A stretch of DNA of 11,251 bases from CAYLNK01 sp964384675 (GCA_964384675.1 CAYLNK010000223.1:1-11251), one strand, 5' to 3'; numbered from the stretch's first letter, positions 1-8,647 are shown. Program-made: numbers and translations. The notes: generated by a model not told the origin, from the letters alone.

Positions 1-1498
1 CGTCGAGGGCGTCGCTCACCACCGAGAACAGGCCGAGCACGGCCGCGGCCCCGAGCGTGGCGAAGGCGACGGCCGCGGCCCCCGCCCGCGAGACGAGCCA
101 CGCGAAGGCCACGGCCGAGAGCGCGATCCCGCCGAAGACGTAGCGGACGTCGCGGTGGTCGAGCATCAGGAAGAGGAACGCGAGGTAGAGGACGGCCGGC
201 AGCGAGAGGACGTAGGCCGCCCGCCAGGCCCTCCGCGCGAGCGCCACGACGGGGGCGAGCAAGGCGGCGGGAAGGAGCGTGAAGCGGAACGCGGCGCCGA
301 GGAGGTCGGTGCGGGTCCAGAGGAACCGCCACGGCTCGATCGGGTAGTACGGGTAGTCGCGGAATCGCGCCACGGCCCGCTCGGGCCAGCCCGGCAGCGA
401 GCCGAGGAACGGGAGCCCGAGGGGCGACGGGAAGAGCGGGTTGCCGCACTCGATCGTGTTGCGCAGATAGGCGTGGCCTCCGGCCACCGCGGCCACGGAC
501 CCGGCCAGGACGAGGAGCGGGCCCGCGCGGCGCGCCTCGACGCGGAACAGCCCGAGCGCCAGCACGGCGGCGGGGATCACGAAGAGGACACCCGTCACCT
601 TCGTGCCGAGGAGGAGGCCCGCCGCCAGGCCCAGAAGCACCGCCCGCCGGCGGTCCGGCCGCTCCAGGAGGAGGAGCGCCGCGAGGACCGCGGCGAGCGT
701 GAAGAACGCGGCCGCGTGGTCGTTCCCGGCGCTCCGCGCGAGCGACGGGAACGCGCGCGGCGTCAGGCCCCAGAGGAGGGCCGCGAGCGAGGCGACCGCG
801 GGGGACGCTCCGAGCGCGAGCGCCAGCGCCGCCACGGCCGCGAGCGAACCGAGCGCGAACGGCAGCTCGGACCAACGCGCCACCACGTCCGACGGGTCGA
901 GCGGGGCGAGGAGCGCGAACGACCACAGCTCGCTCCCGAGCGGGTAGAACGACGTGGAGCCGTCCCCGAGCGGGAACTTGAGCGTGCTCAGGTCGCCGAG
1001 CTCGCGGAACGTCAGGACGCCCGCGAGGTGGTAGGACGTGTCGTCGTAGGCGTTCACTCCGGGCGGCGCGGCGCGCTGGTCCCAGAGGCTCGAGCCGAGC
1101 GAGAGGACGAAAAGCGCCCAGGCGACGGCGTGGAGACGGCCGAGCGGGTCGCGGGGAAGGCGAACGGGAGCCGGCGCCGGAGCGGGCAGCGCCCCGGCGG
1201 CGAGCGTGGCGGCGCCGAGGGCGAGGAGGAGGAGCGGACCGGAGAGCAGTCCCCCGATCCCGAGCGCCGTCGCGGAGAGCACCACGGTCGCCGCCGCGAG
1301 CACGAGCGCCGCGGTCGCCCGGGCCGGCCAGTTCGAGCCCGGGAGGAGGCGTCGGGCGACCCGCGATCCCACGAAGGCGAGCGCGGCGCCCAGCGCCAGG
1401 GCCACGAGGAGCCGGAGCGGGAGGGGTCCGCCCGGGAACGCCGCGCCCACGAGGAGAGGGAGGGCGAGGCCGGCCCCCGCGCCGACCGCGCGCGTCAG
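1..1498 (-). CDS. GT-C family membrane glycosyltransferase (GT39/GT83-like), 3' end outside window
   Basis: The minus strand carries an uninterrupted frame of 499 codons that leaves the window at position 1, so the C-terminus is missing. The product is extremely hydrophobic, with roughly ten or more membrane segments. After three N-terminal hydrophobic stretches comes a short loop with Y151-D152-D153-x-x-Y-H, the acidic first-loop motif of GT-C lipid-phosphate-sugar-dependent glycosyltransferases, followed by FYPLGSELW (about 184-192) and an N259-D260-H second acidic site. Known relatives (ArnT, PMT, RgtA-like) move a sugar from a polyprenyl-phosphate donor to lipid, glycan or protein on the outer face of the inner membrane; the acceptor here cannot be told. 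The start is uncertain: a CTG overlapping the preceding TGA as CTGA (numbering used here), or a GTG at 1450; neither has a clear Shine-Dalgarno. It is probably co-transcribed with the redox genes before it. The family call is firm, the exact subfamily is not. Confidence 0.82.
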   Translation of the reverse strand, partial: MTRAVGAGAGLALPLLVGAAFPGGPLPLRLLVALALGAALAFVGSRVARRLLPGSNWPARATAALVLAAATVVLSATALGIGGLLSGPLLLLALGAATLAAGALPAPAPAPVRLPRDPLGRLHAVAWALFVLSLGSSLWDQRAAPPGVNAYDDTSYHLAGVLTFRELGDLSTLKFPLGDGSTSFYPLGSELWSFALLAPLDPSDVVARWSELPFALGSLAAVAALALALGASPAVASLAALLWGLTPRAFPSLARSAGNDHAAAFFTLAAVLAALLLLERPDRRRAVLLGLAAGLLLGTKVTGVLFVIPAAVLALGLFRVEARRAGPLLVLAGSVAAVAGGHAYLRNTIECGNPLFPSPLGLPFLGSLPGWPERAVARFRDYPYYPIEPWRFLWTRTDLLGAAFRFTLLPAALLAPVVALARRAWRAAYVLSLPAVLYLAFLFLMLDHRDVRYVFGGIALSAVAFAWLVSRAGAAAVAFATLGAAAVLGLFSVVSDALD

Positions 1499-2019
1499 GG
1501 GACGGGGACCGGTGCCGCCGGCTTCGGAGTCACCCTCGCCAGCGCCGCCACCGCCGCCGCCAGCTCGGCGTCCGGCGGCGAGGCGCGCGTGTGGCTCTCC
1601 GTGAACCGCCAGGTCTCGCGCCCCTCCCGATCGATCAGGATCCATGTGGGGCGGATGATCGCCGACCCCCTCCGGTTGCGGGCGCCGTAGGCGGCCGCCA
1701 CCTCCAGCGCCGGGTCGGCGAGGAGCGTCGGCCCGTCCTTCCCGAGGCGCGCGGCGAGGTCACGCGACAGGTCGGGAGGGTCGGGCGACACGGCGAGCAC
1801 CCGCACGCCGGACAGGGTCGTCTTCCGCAGGGAGGCGAGGTGGAGCAACTGCCCCACGCAGAGCCCTCACCAGTGGCCGCGGTAGAAGACGACCAGGACC
1901 GGCGTCCCACGGAGGCCGGCCAGCGTGACCGTGCGGCCGTCCGGAGCGGGGAGAGCCAGCGGCGGTGCGACGCCGGGGGCGGCGGCGAGCGCCGCCGCGA
2001 GGAGAGCCGCCGCGAGCAC
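1495..2019 (-). CDS. Peroxiredoxin-like thioredoxin-fold selenoprotein candidate (UxxC), UGA readthrough at codon 51
   Basis: Read from GTG at 2019 with UGA (1869-1867) as selenocysteine, this gives 174 residues. Residues 1-20 are a hydrophobic Ala/Leu leader that would export the protein, though it lacks the usual basic n-region. The body is an AhpC/TSA-like thioredoxin fold: a beta strand VLVVFYRGHW (41-50), then U51-G-L-C54, a helix (VGQLLHLASL), VRVLAVSPD, and the cis-Pro strand R123-P124-T-W-I-L-I-D with E-G, as in redoxins. Cys-containing relatives carry W-C-P-x-C at this spot, so the UGA replaces exactly the attacking Cys and leaves the resolving Cys54. Family role: thiol peroxidase or thiol-disulfide oxidoreductase, here extracytoplasmic. 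It starts 6 nt after the copper-monooxygenase stop, in the same frame, with no visible Shine-Dalgarno, so it is likely translationally coupled. Alternatives are a one-base nonsense mutation or sequencing error. The 120-residue fragment starting at 1857 alone would lack the first strand and active site. Confidence 0.75.
1840..1857 (-). promoter_or_regulatory. bSECIS-like stem-loop just downstream of the UGA
   Basis: On the minus-strand transcript, bases 1857-1851 (GUGGGGC) pair with 1846-1840 (GCUCCAC), six Watson-Crick pairs and one G-U, closing an AGUU apical loop at 1850-1847. The loop begins 16 nt after the UGA and has G in its first two bases, features known for bacterial SECIS elements that bind SelB. 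Sequence flanking the stem (GAGGG at the UGA, and CCTC and TCCCT beyond the 3' arm) could extend it through an internal loop. Pairing was found by eye. In such GC-rich DNA a hairpin of this size can occur by chance, but its placement fits. Confidence 0.6.
1867..1869 (-). other. In-frame UGA, predicted selenocysteine codon
   Basis: Codon 51 of the peroxiredoxin-like gene is TGA, flanked by CAC TGG before and GGG CTC TGC after, giving H-W-U-G-L-C. The frame is open and family-like on both sides. A Cys codon (TGC/TGT) would need only one base change. Readthrough as Trp by code change is unlikely, because UGA terminates the kinase, lipoprotein, DUF1501 and DUF1549 genes in this window. Confidence 0.72.
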
Positions 2020-2025
2020 CGGCGG

Positions 2026-3423
2026 CTACCGGTCGTGGAGGGCCGCGTGGATCCCGAGCGGATCGTCGATCGCGGCGGTCTCCGGCGACACGGCGAGGTT
2101 CTCGGAGTCGAGCGTGTAGCCGACGAAGCAGAGGGCCATCTCGTCGCTCGTCTGCTCTCCCCAGCCGACGTCCACGATCGCGTTCGGCGTCGGGTGCTCC
2201 GGGTTGTTGGCGCTGTTGTCGTAGATCGCCCGCATCCGGAGGCCGCCGTTCTGGAACGGGACCGGCCCGTCGAAGAAGTACGCCCCCTGCCACTTGAAGT
2301 CCCACTCCGGCACGTCGATGAGGCAGACGCTCGCCCCGGATTCCGTCGTCATCTCCACCTGCATCGACTTGCCGAGGAGGTGCATGTGCGGGGCCACCGC
2401 CAGGAGATGGAAGCTCCCCGGCAGGTAACGGAAGAGCGGCAGCTCGTTCACCTCGACGTGCGGATCGCCGGCGGGCAGCACGAACGTGTTGTTGACGAGC
2501 GGGATCTGCCGGAAGCGCTTCGTCACGCGGCTCCGCGCGAACGTGAAGCCGACGGAGGTGCGGTCGGGGCCGATCGAATCGGGCGCGGTGCGCGCGCTGT
2601 AGTGGACCTGCGCGACGATCTGAGACCCCTTCGGCATCAGCATCCCGACGCCGTCCGGGAGCTTCAGCGGCGCGGCGCCGGGCGCCCAGCCCCCCGCGCC
2701 TCCGAGCGAGTCGAGCCCGGAGCCCAGGTTCGGCCCCCCGAAGCAGGCGTACCCCGGCCCCGGGTCGGCGGCGTCGTTGCGTTCGCCGACGCCCTTGCCG
2801 TCCAGGTAGAGGAGGACGTGGTGGACCATCGCCCGGTTGCCCGGCTTCACCTCGACGCCGCTCAGCCAGCGGTCCTCCGTCGAGCGGGCCGACATCACGA
2901 AGCAGCGGTAGACGTCGCCCCGCGACAGGTCCGGCGTGTACGCCTCGGCCATCTGGTGCGTCAGGTCGGGCGCCCCGCCCTTCCAGTCCGACGAGAAGAC
3001 GAGAGGCGACGGGAGATCGGCGGCGTTCCCCTCGGGGGCGCCCGCGGCCACCCAGCGGTCGACCAGCTTGACCTCGGCGTCGGTGAGCGAGCGATCGTCC
3101 TGGAACTTTCCGCACGACGCGCTCGCCTTCCAGGGTGGCATCCGGCGCGACGTCACCATCTGGCGGATCGACTCGCGGTAGACGTAGGCGTCCCCGTAGG
3201 TCACGAGCGGGAACGGCGCGATGTCCCCCTCGTGGTGGCAGCTCTGGCAGCGGGCCTGGAGGAGCCGGGCGATCTCCCTGGAGAAGGTGGGCGGACGGCC
3301 GCTCACCGGCCTTCCGCGCGAGGTGACCGGTCGGGTCGGATGGGACGGCGTCGTCGACACGCCGGAGGCCATCATCGGACCCGAGAGCAGCACGGCCGCG
3401 ACGACCAGCGACGGCTTCCGCAT
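2026..3423 (-). CDS. Exported cytochrome c / type II copper (PHM-like) monooxygenase fusion
   Basis: This is a 465-residue protein with a signal peptide (about 1-20). The N-terminal domain has a haem c site C59-Q-S-C62-H63 and R-R-M95-P-P-W, whose Met is the likely distal axial ligand, as in small cytochromes of similar secreted enzymes. The rest matches the ascorbate-dependent type II copper monooxygenase fold (peptidylglycine hydroxylase/dopamine hydroxylase type). Apparent CuH ligands are H201-H202 and H274 (QVHYSA), and CuM ligands are H346-x-H348 (APHMHLLG) and M429 (SDEMALCFVGY), so both copper sites look complete. Inference: it hydroxylates an organic substrate in the periplasm, with the haem domain feeding electrons in place of ascorbate; the substrate is unknown. 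GGGAGG precedes the ATG by 4 nt. It lies downstream of DUF1501, separated by a strong hairpin, and 6 nt ahead of the peroxiredoxin-like gene, which could handle peroxide or copper-site thiol chemistry. Length and motifs are intact. Confidence 0.85.
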   Translation of the reverse strand: MRKPSLVVAAVLLSGPMMASGVSTTPSHPTRPVTSRGRPVSGRPPTFSREIARLLQARCQSCHHEGDIAPFPLVTYGDAYVYRESIRQMVTSRRMPPWKASASCGKFQDDRSLTDAEVKLVDRWVAAGAPEGNAADLPSPLVFSSDWKGGAPDLTHQMAEAYTPDLSRGDVYRCFVMSARSTEDRWLSGVEVKPGNRAMVHHVLLYLDGKGVGERNDAADPGPGYACFGGPNLGSGLDSLGGAGGWAPGAAPLKLPDGVGMLMPKGSQIVAQVHYSARTAPDSIGPDRTSVGFTFARSRVTKRFRQIPLVNNTFVLPAGDPHVEVNELPLFRYLPGSFHLLAVAPHMHLLGKSMQVEMTTESGASVCLIDVPEWDFKWQGAYFFDGPVPFQNGGLRMRAIYDNSANNPEHPTPNAIVDVGWGEQTSDEMALCFVGYTLDSENLAVSPETAAIDDPLGIHAALHDR

Positions 3424-3427
3424 GAGA

Positions 3428-3433
3428 CCTCCC
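3428..3433 (-). promoter_or_regulatory. Shine-Dalgarno of the copper monooxygenase
   Basis: On the minus strand GGGAGG ends 4 nt before the ATG at 3423. This supports that start, and the MRKPSLVVAAVLL leader that follows is a normal signal peptide. Confidence 0.7.
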
Positions 3434-3451
3434 TGCGCCCGAAGACGGAAA

Positions 3452-3479
3452 CGCCGGCGGCGTGGTTACGCCGCCGGCG
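3452..3479 (-). terminator. Perfect 12-bp GC hairpin between DUF1501 and copper monooxygenase genes
   Basis: CGCCGGCGGCGT (3452-3463) and ACGCCGCCGGCG (3468-3479) are perfect inverted repeats with a 4-base loop. In the minus-strand transcript the hairpin is followed by UUUCCGUC, a poor U-tract, so it may be a partial terminator or attenuator, or a stabiliser of the upstream message, rather than a full stop. The next Shine-Dalgarno lies 18 nt further on. Confidence 0.55.
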
Positions 3480-3491
3480 CACGATTATCCT

Positions 3492-3519
3492 CCCGCCCGG
3501 ATCAGCCCCGCCCGGATCA
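3492..3519 (-). repeat. Short direct duplication covering the DUF1501 stop codon
   Basis: The 13-mer TGATCCGGGCGGG occurs twice on the minus strand with a 15-nt period (from 3519 and from 3504). The first TGA is the DUF1501 stop; the second is an in-frame copy five codons later. It looks like a local slippage duplication. No function is evident. Confidence 0.6.
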
Positions 3520-4935
3520 CCCGAAGAGCGGGTCGATCGGCTTGAAGACGCCGTCCTTGGCGTACGGCACGTACTCGAAGCCGCGACCGAGCGGGTCGTC
3601 GTGCCGCTCCGTGGTCCAGTCGATTCCGAGCGCCGTGTACATCGTGGCGGCGAGGTCCTCCATCCGCACCTCGCGTCCCTCGGCCCATCCCGACGAGACG
3701 AGGTTCGATCCGGAGGCGTCGGTGGCTCCGATCACCTGCCCGCCCTTCACGCCGCCCCCCGCGAAGACGCTGCTCGTCCGGTAGAAGTGGTCCCGGCCCC
3801 CCTGCCCGTTGTACGTCGGTGTGCGGCCGAACTCGCCGGTCAGGACGACCAGCGTCTCGTCGAGGAGCGTCCCGCCCCCCTCCCCCTTCGTCGCCTTCAG
3901 GTCCGTGAGCAGCGCCGCGATCGCCGGGTCGAGCTGCGCGCACTGGGTGTACAGGCCGTTCCCCTGCGGGCTGTAGATGTTGCTGTGGTGGTCCCAGCCG
4001 CCCAGGGTCAGCTGGATGAAGCGCGTCCCCTTCCGTCCCGCCAGGACCTTGCGGGCGATGTTGCACGCGTTGCCGAACGGCGTGCTCCCGTAGCGCGTCG
4101 CCTCGTCGGCCGTGTAGGTGAAGAGCTCGTTCACCTCCGGCGAGTCCATCATCGCCTTGGCCTGCCCGTAGAAGCCGGCGGCGTCGGAGCCCTCCTTGCC
4201 CAGCGGCGCGCCGCTCCGGAGCGCGGCGTCGACCTCGTTCAGGTCCTTCCAGCGCAGGGCGAAGCGCGCGCTCCCACCCGCCGACGCCGGGTGCGCGAGG
4301 CTCGTCAGCCCCACGCCGGCGGTGGCGGGCGGCTGGATGGAGAACGGCGAGTAGAGCGCCGGCAGGTAGCCCGAGCCGGGGATGCCGCTCGGGGTGTTGA
4401 GCGCCATGAAGCCCGGCAGCACGTCCTCGGGCCGGCGGGACGCCTCCAGCTCCAGCGCGGCGACCGCGCCGACGTGCGGCGCGATCGCTCCCGTCGCCCC
4501 CGTCGGGTTCCGGGCGATCTGCGACCACGTCTGCGCCAGGCCGTGGACGAGAGCCGAGGCGAGCACCGACCGGACGATGGCGAGGTCGCCGAGATGAGCG
4601 GCGATTCCCGGCATCAGGCCCTGCGGGAAGGTGAGCCCGCCGCCGAAGGAGGTCGGCTTCAGGGTGGTCTCCTCGGCCGCCGGCCGGCCCACGTACGACG
4701 ACTCCTTCCAGTCCCACGTGTCGACCTGGCTGGGGGCGCCGGGCATCCAGACGAAGATGCAGTTCTTCGCCGTGCTCCGCGTCGCCGCCTGAGCCGAGCG
4801 CCGCTCGAACGCGGCGGCCCGCGACGGCAGGAGCCACGAGGCGACGAGCCCGGCCGCGGAGAGCTCGACGAAGCCGCGGCGGGAGAGGGCGGGTCCCTGG
4901 AACGGGGAGCTGGAGCTGGGCTTGGAAGGGGTCAC
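3517..4935 (-). CDS. DUF1501 family Tat-exported protein
   Basis: This 472-residue protein has the usual length for DUF1501. A twin-arginine signal is clear: S18-R19-R20-G-F with a hydrophobic stretch to A42, implying folded export, as is normal for this family. Core motifs of the alkaline-phosphatase/sulfatase-like fold follow: FVWMPGAPSQVDTWD (61-75), LGGWDHHSN (311-319), TGEFGRTP (366-373), GRDH (380-383) and GGGVKGGQVIGATD (393-406), which carry the His/Asp residues expected at a metal site. The biochemical activity of DUF1501 proteins is not established. They are nearly always encoded beside DUF1549/DUF1553 proteins, as here, 29 nt downstream of one. The GTG start at 4935 is chosen over an upstream frame extension because AAGGAG lies 6 nt before it and the Tat signal begins soon after. 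The extension into the DUF1549 gene is overlapping-frame noise. Confidence 0.92.
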   Translation of the reverse strand: MTPSKPSSSSPFQGPALSRRGFVELSAAGLVASWLLPSRAAAFERRSAQAATRSTAKNCIFVWMPGAPSQVDTWDWKESSYVGRPAAEETTLKPTSFGGGLTFPQGLMPGIAAHLGDLAIVRSVLASALVHGLAQTWSQIARNPTGATGAIAPHVGAVAALELEASRRPEDVLPGFMALNTPSGIPGSGYLPALYSPFSIQPPATAGVGLTSLAHPASAGGSARFALRWKDLNEVDAALRSGAPLGKEGSDAAGFYGQAKAMMDSPEVNELFTYTADEATRYGSTPFGNACNIARKVLAGRKGTRFIQLTLGGWDHHSNIYSPQGNGLYTQCAQLDPAIAALLTDLKATKGEGGGTLLDETLVVLTGEFGRTPTYNGQGGRDHFYRTSSVFAGGGVKGGQVIGATDASGSNLVSSGWAEGREVRMEDLAATMYTALGIDWTTERHDDPLGRGFEYVPYAKDGVFKPIDPLFG

Positions 4936-4941
4936 GGCTTT

Positions 4942-4947
4942 CTCCTT
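4942..4947 (-). promoter_or_regulatory. Shine-Dalgarno fixing the GTG start of DUF1501
   Basis: AAGGAG on the minus strand sits 6 nt ahead of GTG at 4935-4933, in the 29-nt gap after the DUF1549 stop. It decides the start, since the frame is open for another 1.9 kb upstream. Confidence 0.8.
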
Positions 4948-4964
4948 CGTTCTCGTCCGGGCCG

Positions 4965-6974
4965 TCAGTACTTCAGGAAGAAGTCGAGCTTGTTGAGGAG
5001 CGCGAACTGGAGGTCCTCGGCCACGCTCTGCTTCGTCTGGGGGGCCTTCAGGGACGCGAAGAGCCCCAGAGCCACCGTCCGCTCGTCCGCGCCCGGCGGC
5101 CTCGAGAGGCTGGCGAGGAAGAGCGAGTCGACGATGGCCTCCGGCGTCGCGCCCGACTTCACCAGCTTGTCCACGAGCCCGCCGGCCTGCCGCACCCGGT
5201 TCGTCACCGTCGTCTCGTCGTTCATCAGGGCGAGCGCCTGCGTCACCGAGAAGCCGTAGGTGCGCGTGTTGCCGTCCCGATCCCCGCGCCCGAAGGAGTC
5301 GAGGAACGCCCGGATCGCCCCGACCTCGCGACCGTTGCCCAGCCCCCGCGCCCCGGGCTCGGAGACGTCGGGGAGCTGCACCGCCCAGGCGACCGGGGCG
5401 CCGTAGCCGTTCACCGGGAGGCTGGCCGGCGTGGCGGTCGCCTTGGTGATCGCGTCGTACAGCATCTCGGCGCCGAGACGCCTCACGAAGTGGCGTGCGA
5501 AGTACGGCGCGTACGCCTCGCTCCAGGTCCCCTCGTACGACGACGACAGCTGATACGCGCTCGAGGTGGTGAGGAGGCGCATCAGCTTGCGCAGATCGAA
5601 GCCGTCCGCCTGGAATTGCCGGGCGAGCCGGTCGAGGAGGGCCGGATGGGTCGGCTGCGCCTCCCAGCCCGGGGGGAGGTGGTCCGGATCGAGGCGGAGG
5701 AGGTCGAAGGAGTCGGCCGGCTCGACGAGACCGAGCGTGAAGAGCTCCTTCCAGACGTAGTTCACGGTCGCCCGGGCGAACTGCAGGTCGGAGGTGAGGA
5801 GCCGCCCGAGCGCCATACGGTACGGCTCGCCGTTGCCCGGCTTCTGGAACGTGAACGTCCCGTCGGCGTTCGTGACCAGGTACTGGGGCGTGATCGTGGT
5901 GAGGCCCGCCGGCTCGGTGTTCCAGCACGACGTGGTGACGGTCTGGGTGCACGCCTGGCGCGGCGTCTTGTTCCCGGTGGTGGTGTTGAGGGGGTAGTCG
6001 CCGTTCGGCTTGTCCGCGACGGCGTAATAGAAGGAGCCGGGCGTGTTGTCGAGCTGCGCCAGGGTGAGGCGGGAGAAGAACGCGGAGAGCCCCCAGAAGT
6101 CCTGACGGCGGATCTGGGCCCCCCAGGCGTTGATCGAGTCCATGTGCCCGGCGCCGTTGTGACACGACGTGCAGAAGTACGCGTTGGTGCCGAGGAACGC
6201 GGTCCCGACGGAGGCGGCCATGTTGTCGAGCGTGTCCTGCCCGCCCCGGGGAAGCCCGGGCACGCGGGGACCGTCCTGCTGGAGATTCCGCGCCAGGAAA
6301 TTCGGGGCACCGGTCACGTTCGTGATGCCCGTGGACGTCAGGAGCTCGCGGACCATCTGGTCGTACGGCCTTCTCGACCGGAGGGAGTCGACGAAGAAGG
6401 CGTGCAACGCGTTGCGGCCCGCGAAGCCGATCTTGCCGGTGTCCGCGTTGAACGTGTTCCTCACCAGGTCGTCCAGGAACAGCGCCCAGCGATCGTCGAA
6501 GGCGTCCGAGGCGAGGAGCTCGTCGATCTTCCGGGCCCTCTTGTCGGAGCCGGAGTCGCTGAGGAACGCGGTCACCGCCGCGGCGTCCGGGATCCGGCCG
6601 GTGAGGTCGAGAGAGACGCGGCGCAGGAACTCGGTGTCCGAGGCGAGCGCCGCCGGCCGGATGCCCGTCTTCTCCATCGCCCCCAGGATCTCGTCGTCGA
6701 CGAAGCTGACGTGCGGGAGCCCCCTCTTCGTCACGCCGGACCGCACGATCGGCAGGACGACGGTCCCGAGGGAGCCGCGGTGGGACGACGTGAGGAGCGC
6801 GGTGGCTCTCGACACCTCCAGGCGCCGTGCCGTGCCGTCCGGGTCCGGCGGGGTCCCGGGGAACGGGCACTCGCCCGCGACCGGGACCGGGGGCTCGGGC
6901 GCGGACGAGGCGGAGGCCGCCGCCAGGAGCGCCGGGAGAAGGGGCAGGAACGTGACGCGTGGACTCTTTCTCAT
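4965..6974 (-). CDS. DUF1549/DUF1553 secreted protein with a c-type haem motif
   Basis: This is a 669-residue protein with a signal peptide (about 1-25). The DUF1549 region (about 92-210) starts at VSFVDDEILGAMEKTGI and contains the family's LRRVSLDLTGRIPDAAAVTAFL stretch and DDRWALFLDDLVRN. A central segment holds C268-T-S-C271-H272, a covalent haem c site, and an extra loop with Cys342 and Cys350 that might form a disulfide. DUF1553 (about 385-645) shows RMALGRLLTSDLQFARATVNYVWKELF, HPALLDRLARQF and TTSSAYQLSSSY, and ends in FALLNKLDFFLKY. The family is common in Planctomycetota, Verrucomicrobiota and Acidobacteriota; its function is unproven, often proposed as redox-linked polymer or organic-matter processing together with DUF1501. 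The start at 6974 is chosen because GGAGG lies 7 nt upstream and a signal peptide follows; an earlier ATG at 7019 would add 15 residues ahead of it. This is the first gene of the minus-strand block. Confidence 0.92.
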   Translation of the reverse strand: MRKSPRVTFLPLLPALLAAASASSAPEPPVPVAGECPFPGTPPDPDGTARRLEVSRATALLTSSHRGSLGTVVLPIVRSGVTKRGLPHVSFVDDEILGAMEKTGIRPAALASDTEFLRRVSLDLTGRIPDAAAVTAFLSDSGSDKRARKIDELLASDAFDDRWALFLDDLVRNTFNADTGKIGFAGRNALHAFFVDSLRSRRPYDQMVRELLTSTGITNVTGAPNFLARNLQQDGPRVPGLPRGGQDTLDNMAASVGTAFLGTNAYFCTSCHNGAGHMDSINAWGAQIRRQDFWGLSAFFSRLTLAQLDNTPGSFYYAVADKPNGDYPLNTTTGNKTPRQACTQTVTTSCWNTEPAGLTTITPQYLVTNADGTFTFQKPGNGEPYRMALGRLLTSDLQFARATVNYVWKELFTLGLVEPADSFDLLRLDPDHLPPGWEAQPTHPALLDRLARQFQADGFDLRKLMRLLTTSSAYQLSSSYEGTWSEAYAPYFARHFVRRLGAEMLYDAITKATATPASLPVNGYGAPVAWAVQLPDVSEPGARGLGNGREVGAIRAFLDSFGRGDRDGNTRTYGFSVTQALALMNDETTVTNRVRQAGGLVDKLVKSGATPEAIVDSLFLASLSRPPGADERTVALGLFASLKAPQTKQSVAEDLQFALLNKLDFFLKY

Positions 6975-7088
6975 CTGGCTGCCTCCGGACGAAGGGTGGG
7001 ACGCCGCGCGGACCGTCACGGTTTACATCGGACGGCGGGGAGGTTCGCTACCCCGTCGGGTCGCCGATCGACTAGAGTTACGCCGCCG
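6975..7088. promoter_or_regulatory. Divergent intergenic region, with possible -10 TAGAGT (7073-7078) for the kinase operon
   Basis: This 114-nt gap separates two divergently transcribed blocks, so promoters for both probably lie here. On the plus strand TAGAGT at 7073-7078 fits TAxxxT of a -10 box, ending 10 nt before the kinase ATG. No Shine-Dalgarno is seen there, so a very short leader or leaderless transcript is possible. I find no convincing -35 box on either strand and no clear operator. Confidence 0.35.
6982..6986 (-). promoter_or_regulatory. Shine-Dalgarno of the DUF1549 gene
   Basis: GGAGG lies 7 nt ahead of the ATG at 6974 on the minus strand. It favours that start over the in-frame ATG at 7019, which would place residues before the signal peptide. 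Confidence 0.7.

Positions 7089-8647
<1,559 letters not shown>

Noticed and set aside
155..1690. Plus-strand open frame of 511 codons
   Set aside because: It is the antisense shadow of the hydrophobic glycosyltransferase gene: hydrophobic codons on one strand read as Glu/Arg on the other. No recognisable motif.
1495..1857. A separate 120-residue gene starting at GTG 1857
   Set aside because: It would begin after the active site, lacking the first strand and catalytic residue of the fold. The same frame upstream of the UGA encodes precisely the missing part.
1867..1869. UGA read as Trp through a changed genetic code
   Set aside because: Several intact genes here end in UGA at the expected family length (DUF1501, DUF1549, kinase, lipoprotein), and the aligned family residue is Cys, not Trp.
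2020..2028. The TAG between copper monooxygenase and redoxin as a readthrough stop making one fused protein
   Set aside because: The two are in the same frame, but a hydrophobic leader starts right after TAG and the monooxygenase is complete, so two adjacent genes is the simpler reading.
1591..5259. Very long plus-strand open frame (1222 codons), Arg/Glu/His-rich
   Set aside because: It lies antisense to four well supported minus-strand genes, has the Arg/Pro/Glu-rich composition typical of shadow frames in GC-rich DNA, and shows no domain or signal.
5490..7088. N-terminal extension of the kinase frame by 533 codons
   Set aside because: The frame is open by chance across the DUF1549 gene on the other strand. 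The kinase begins at the ATG at 7089.
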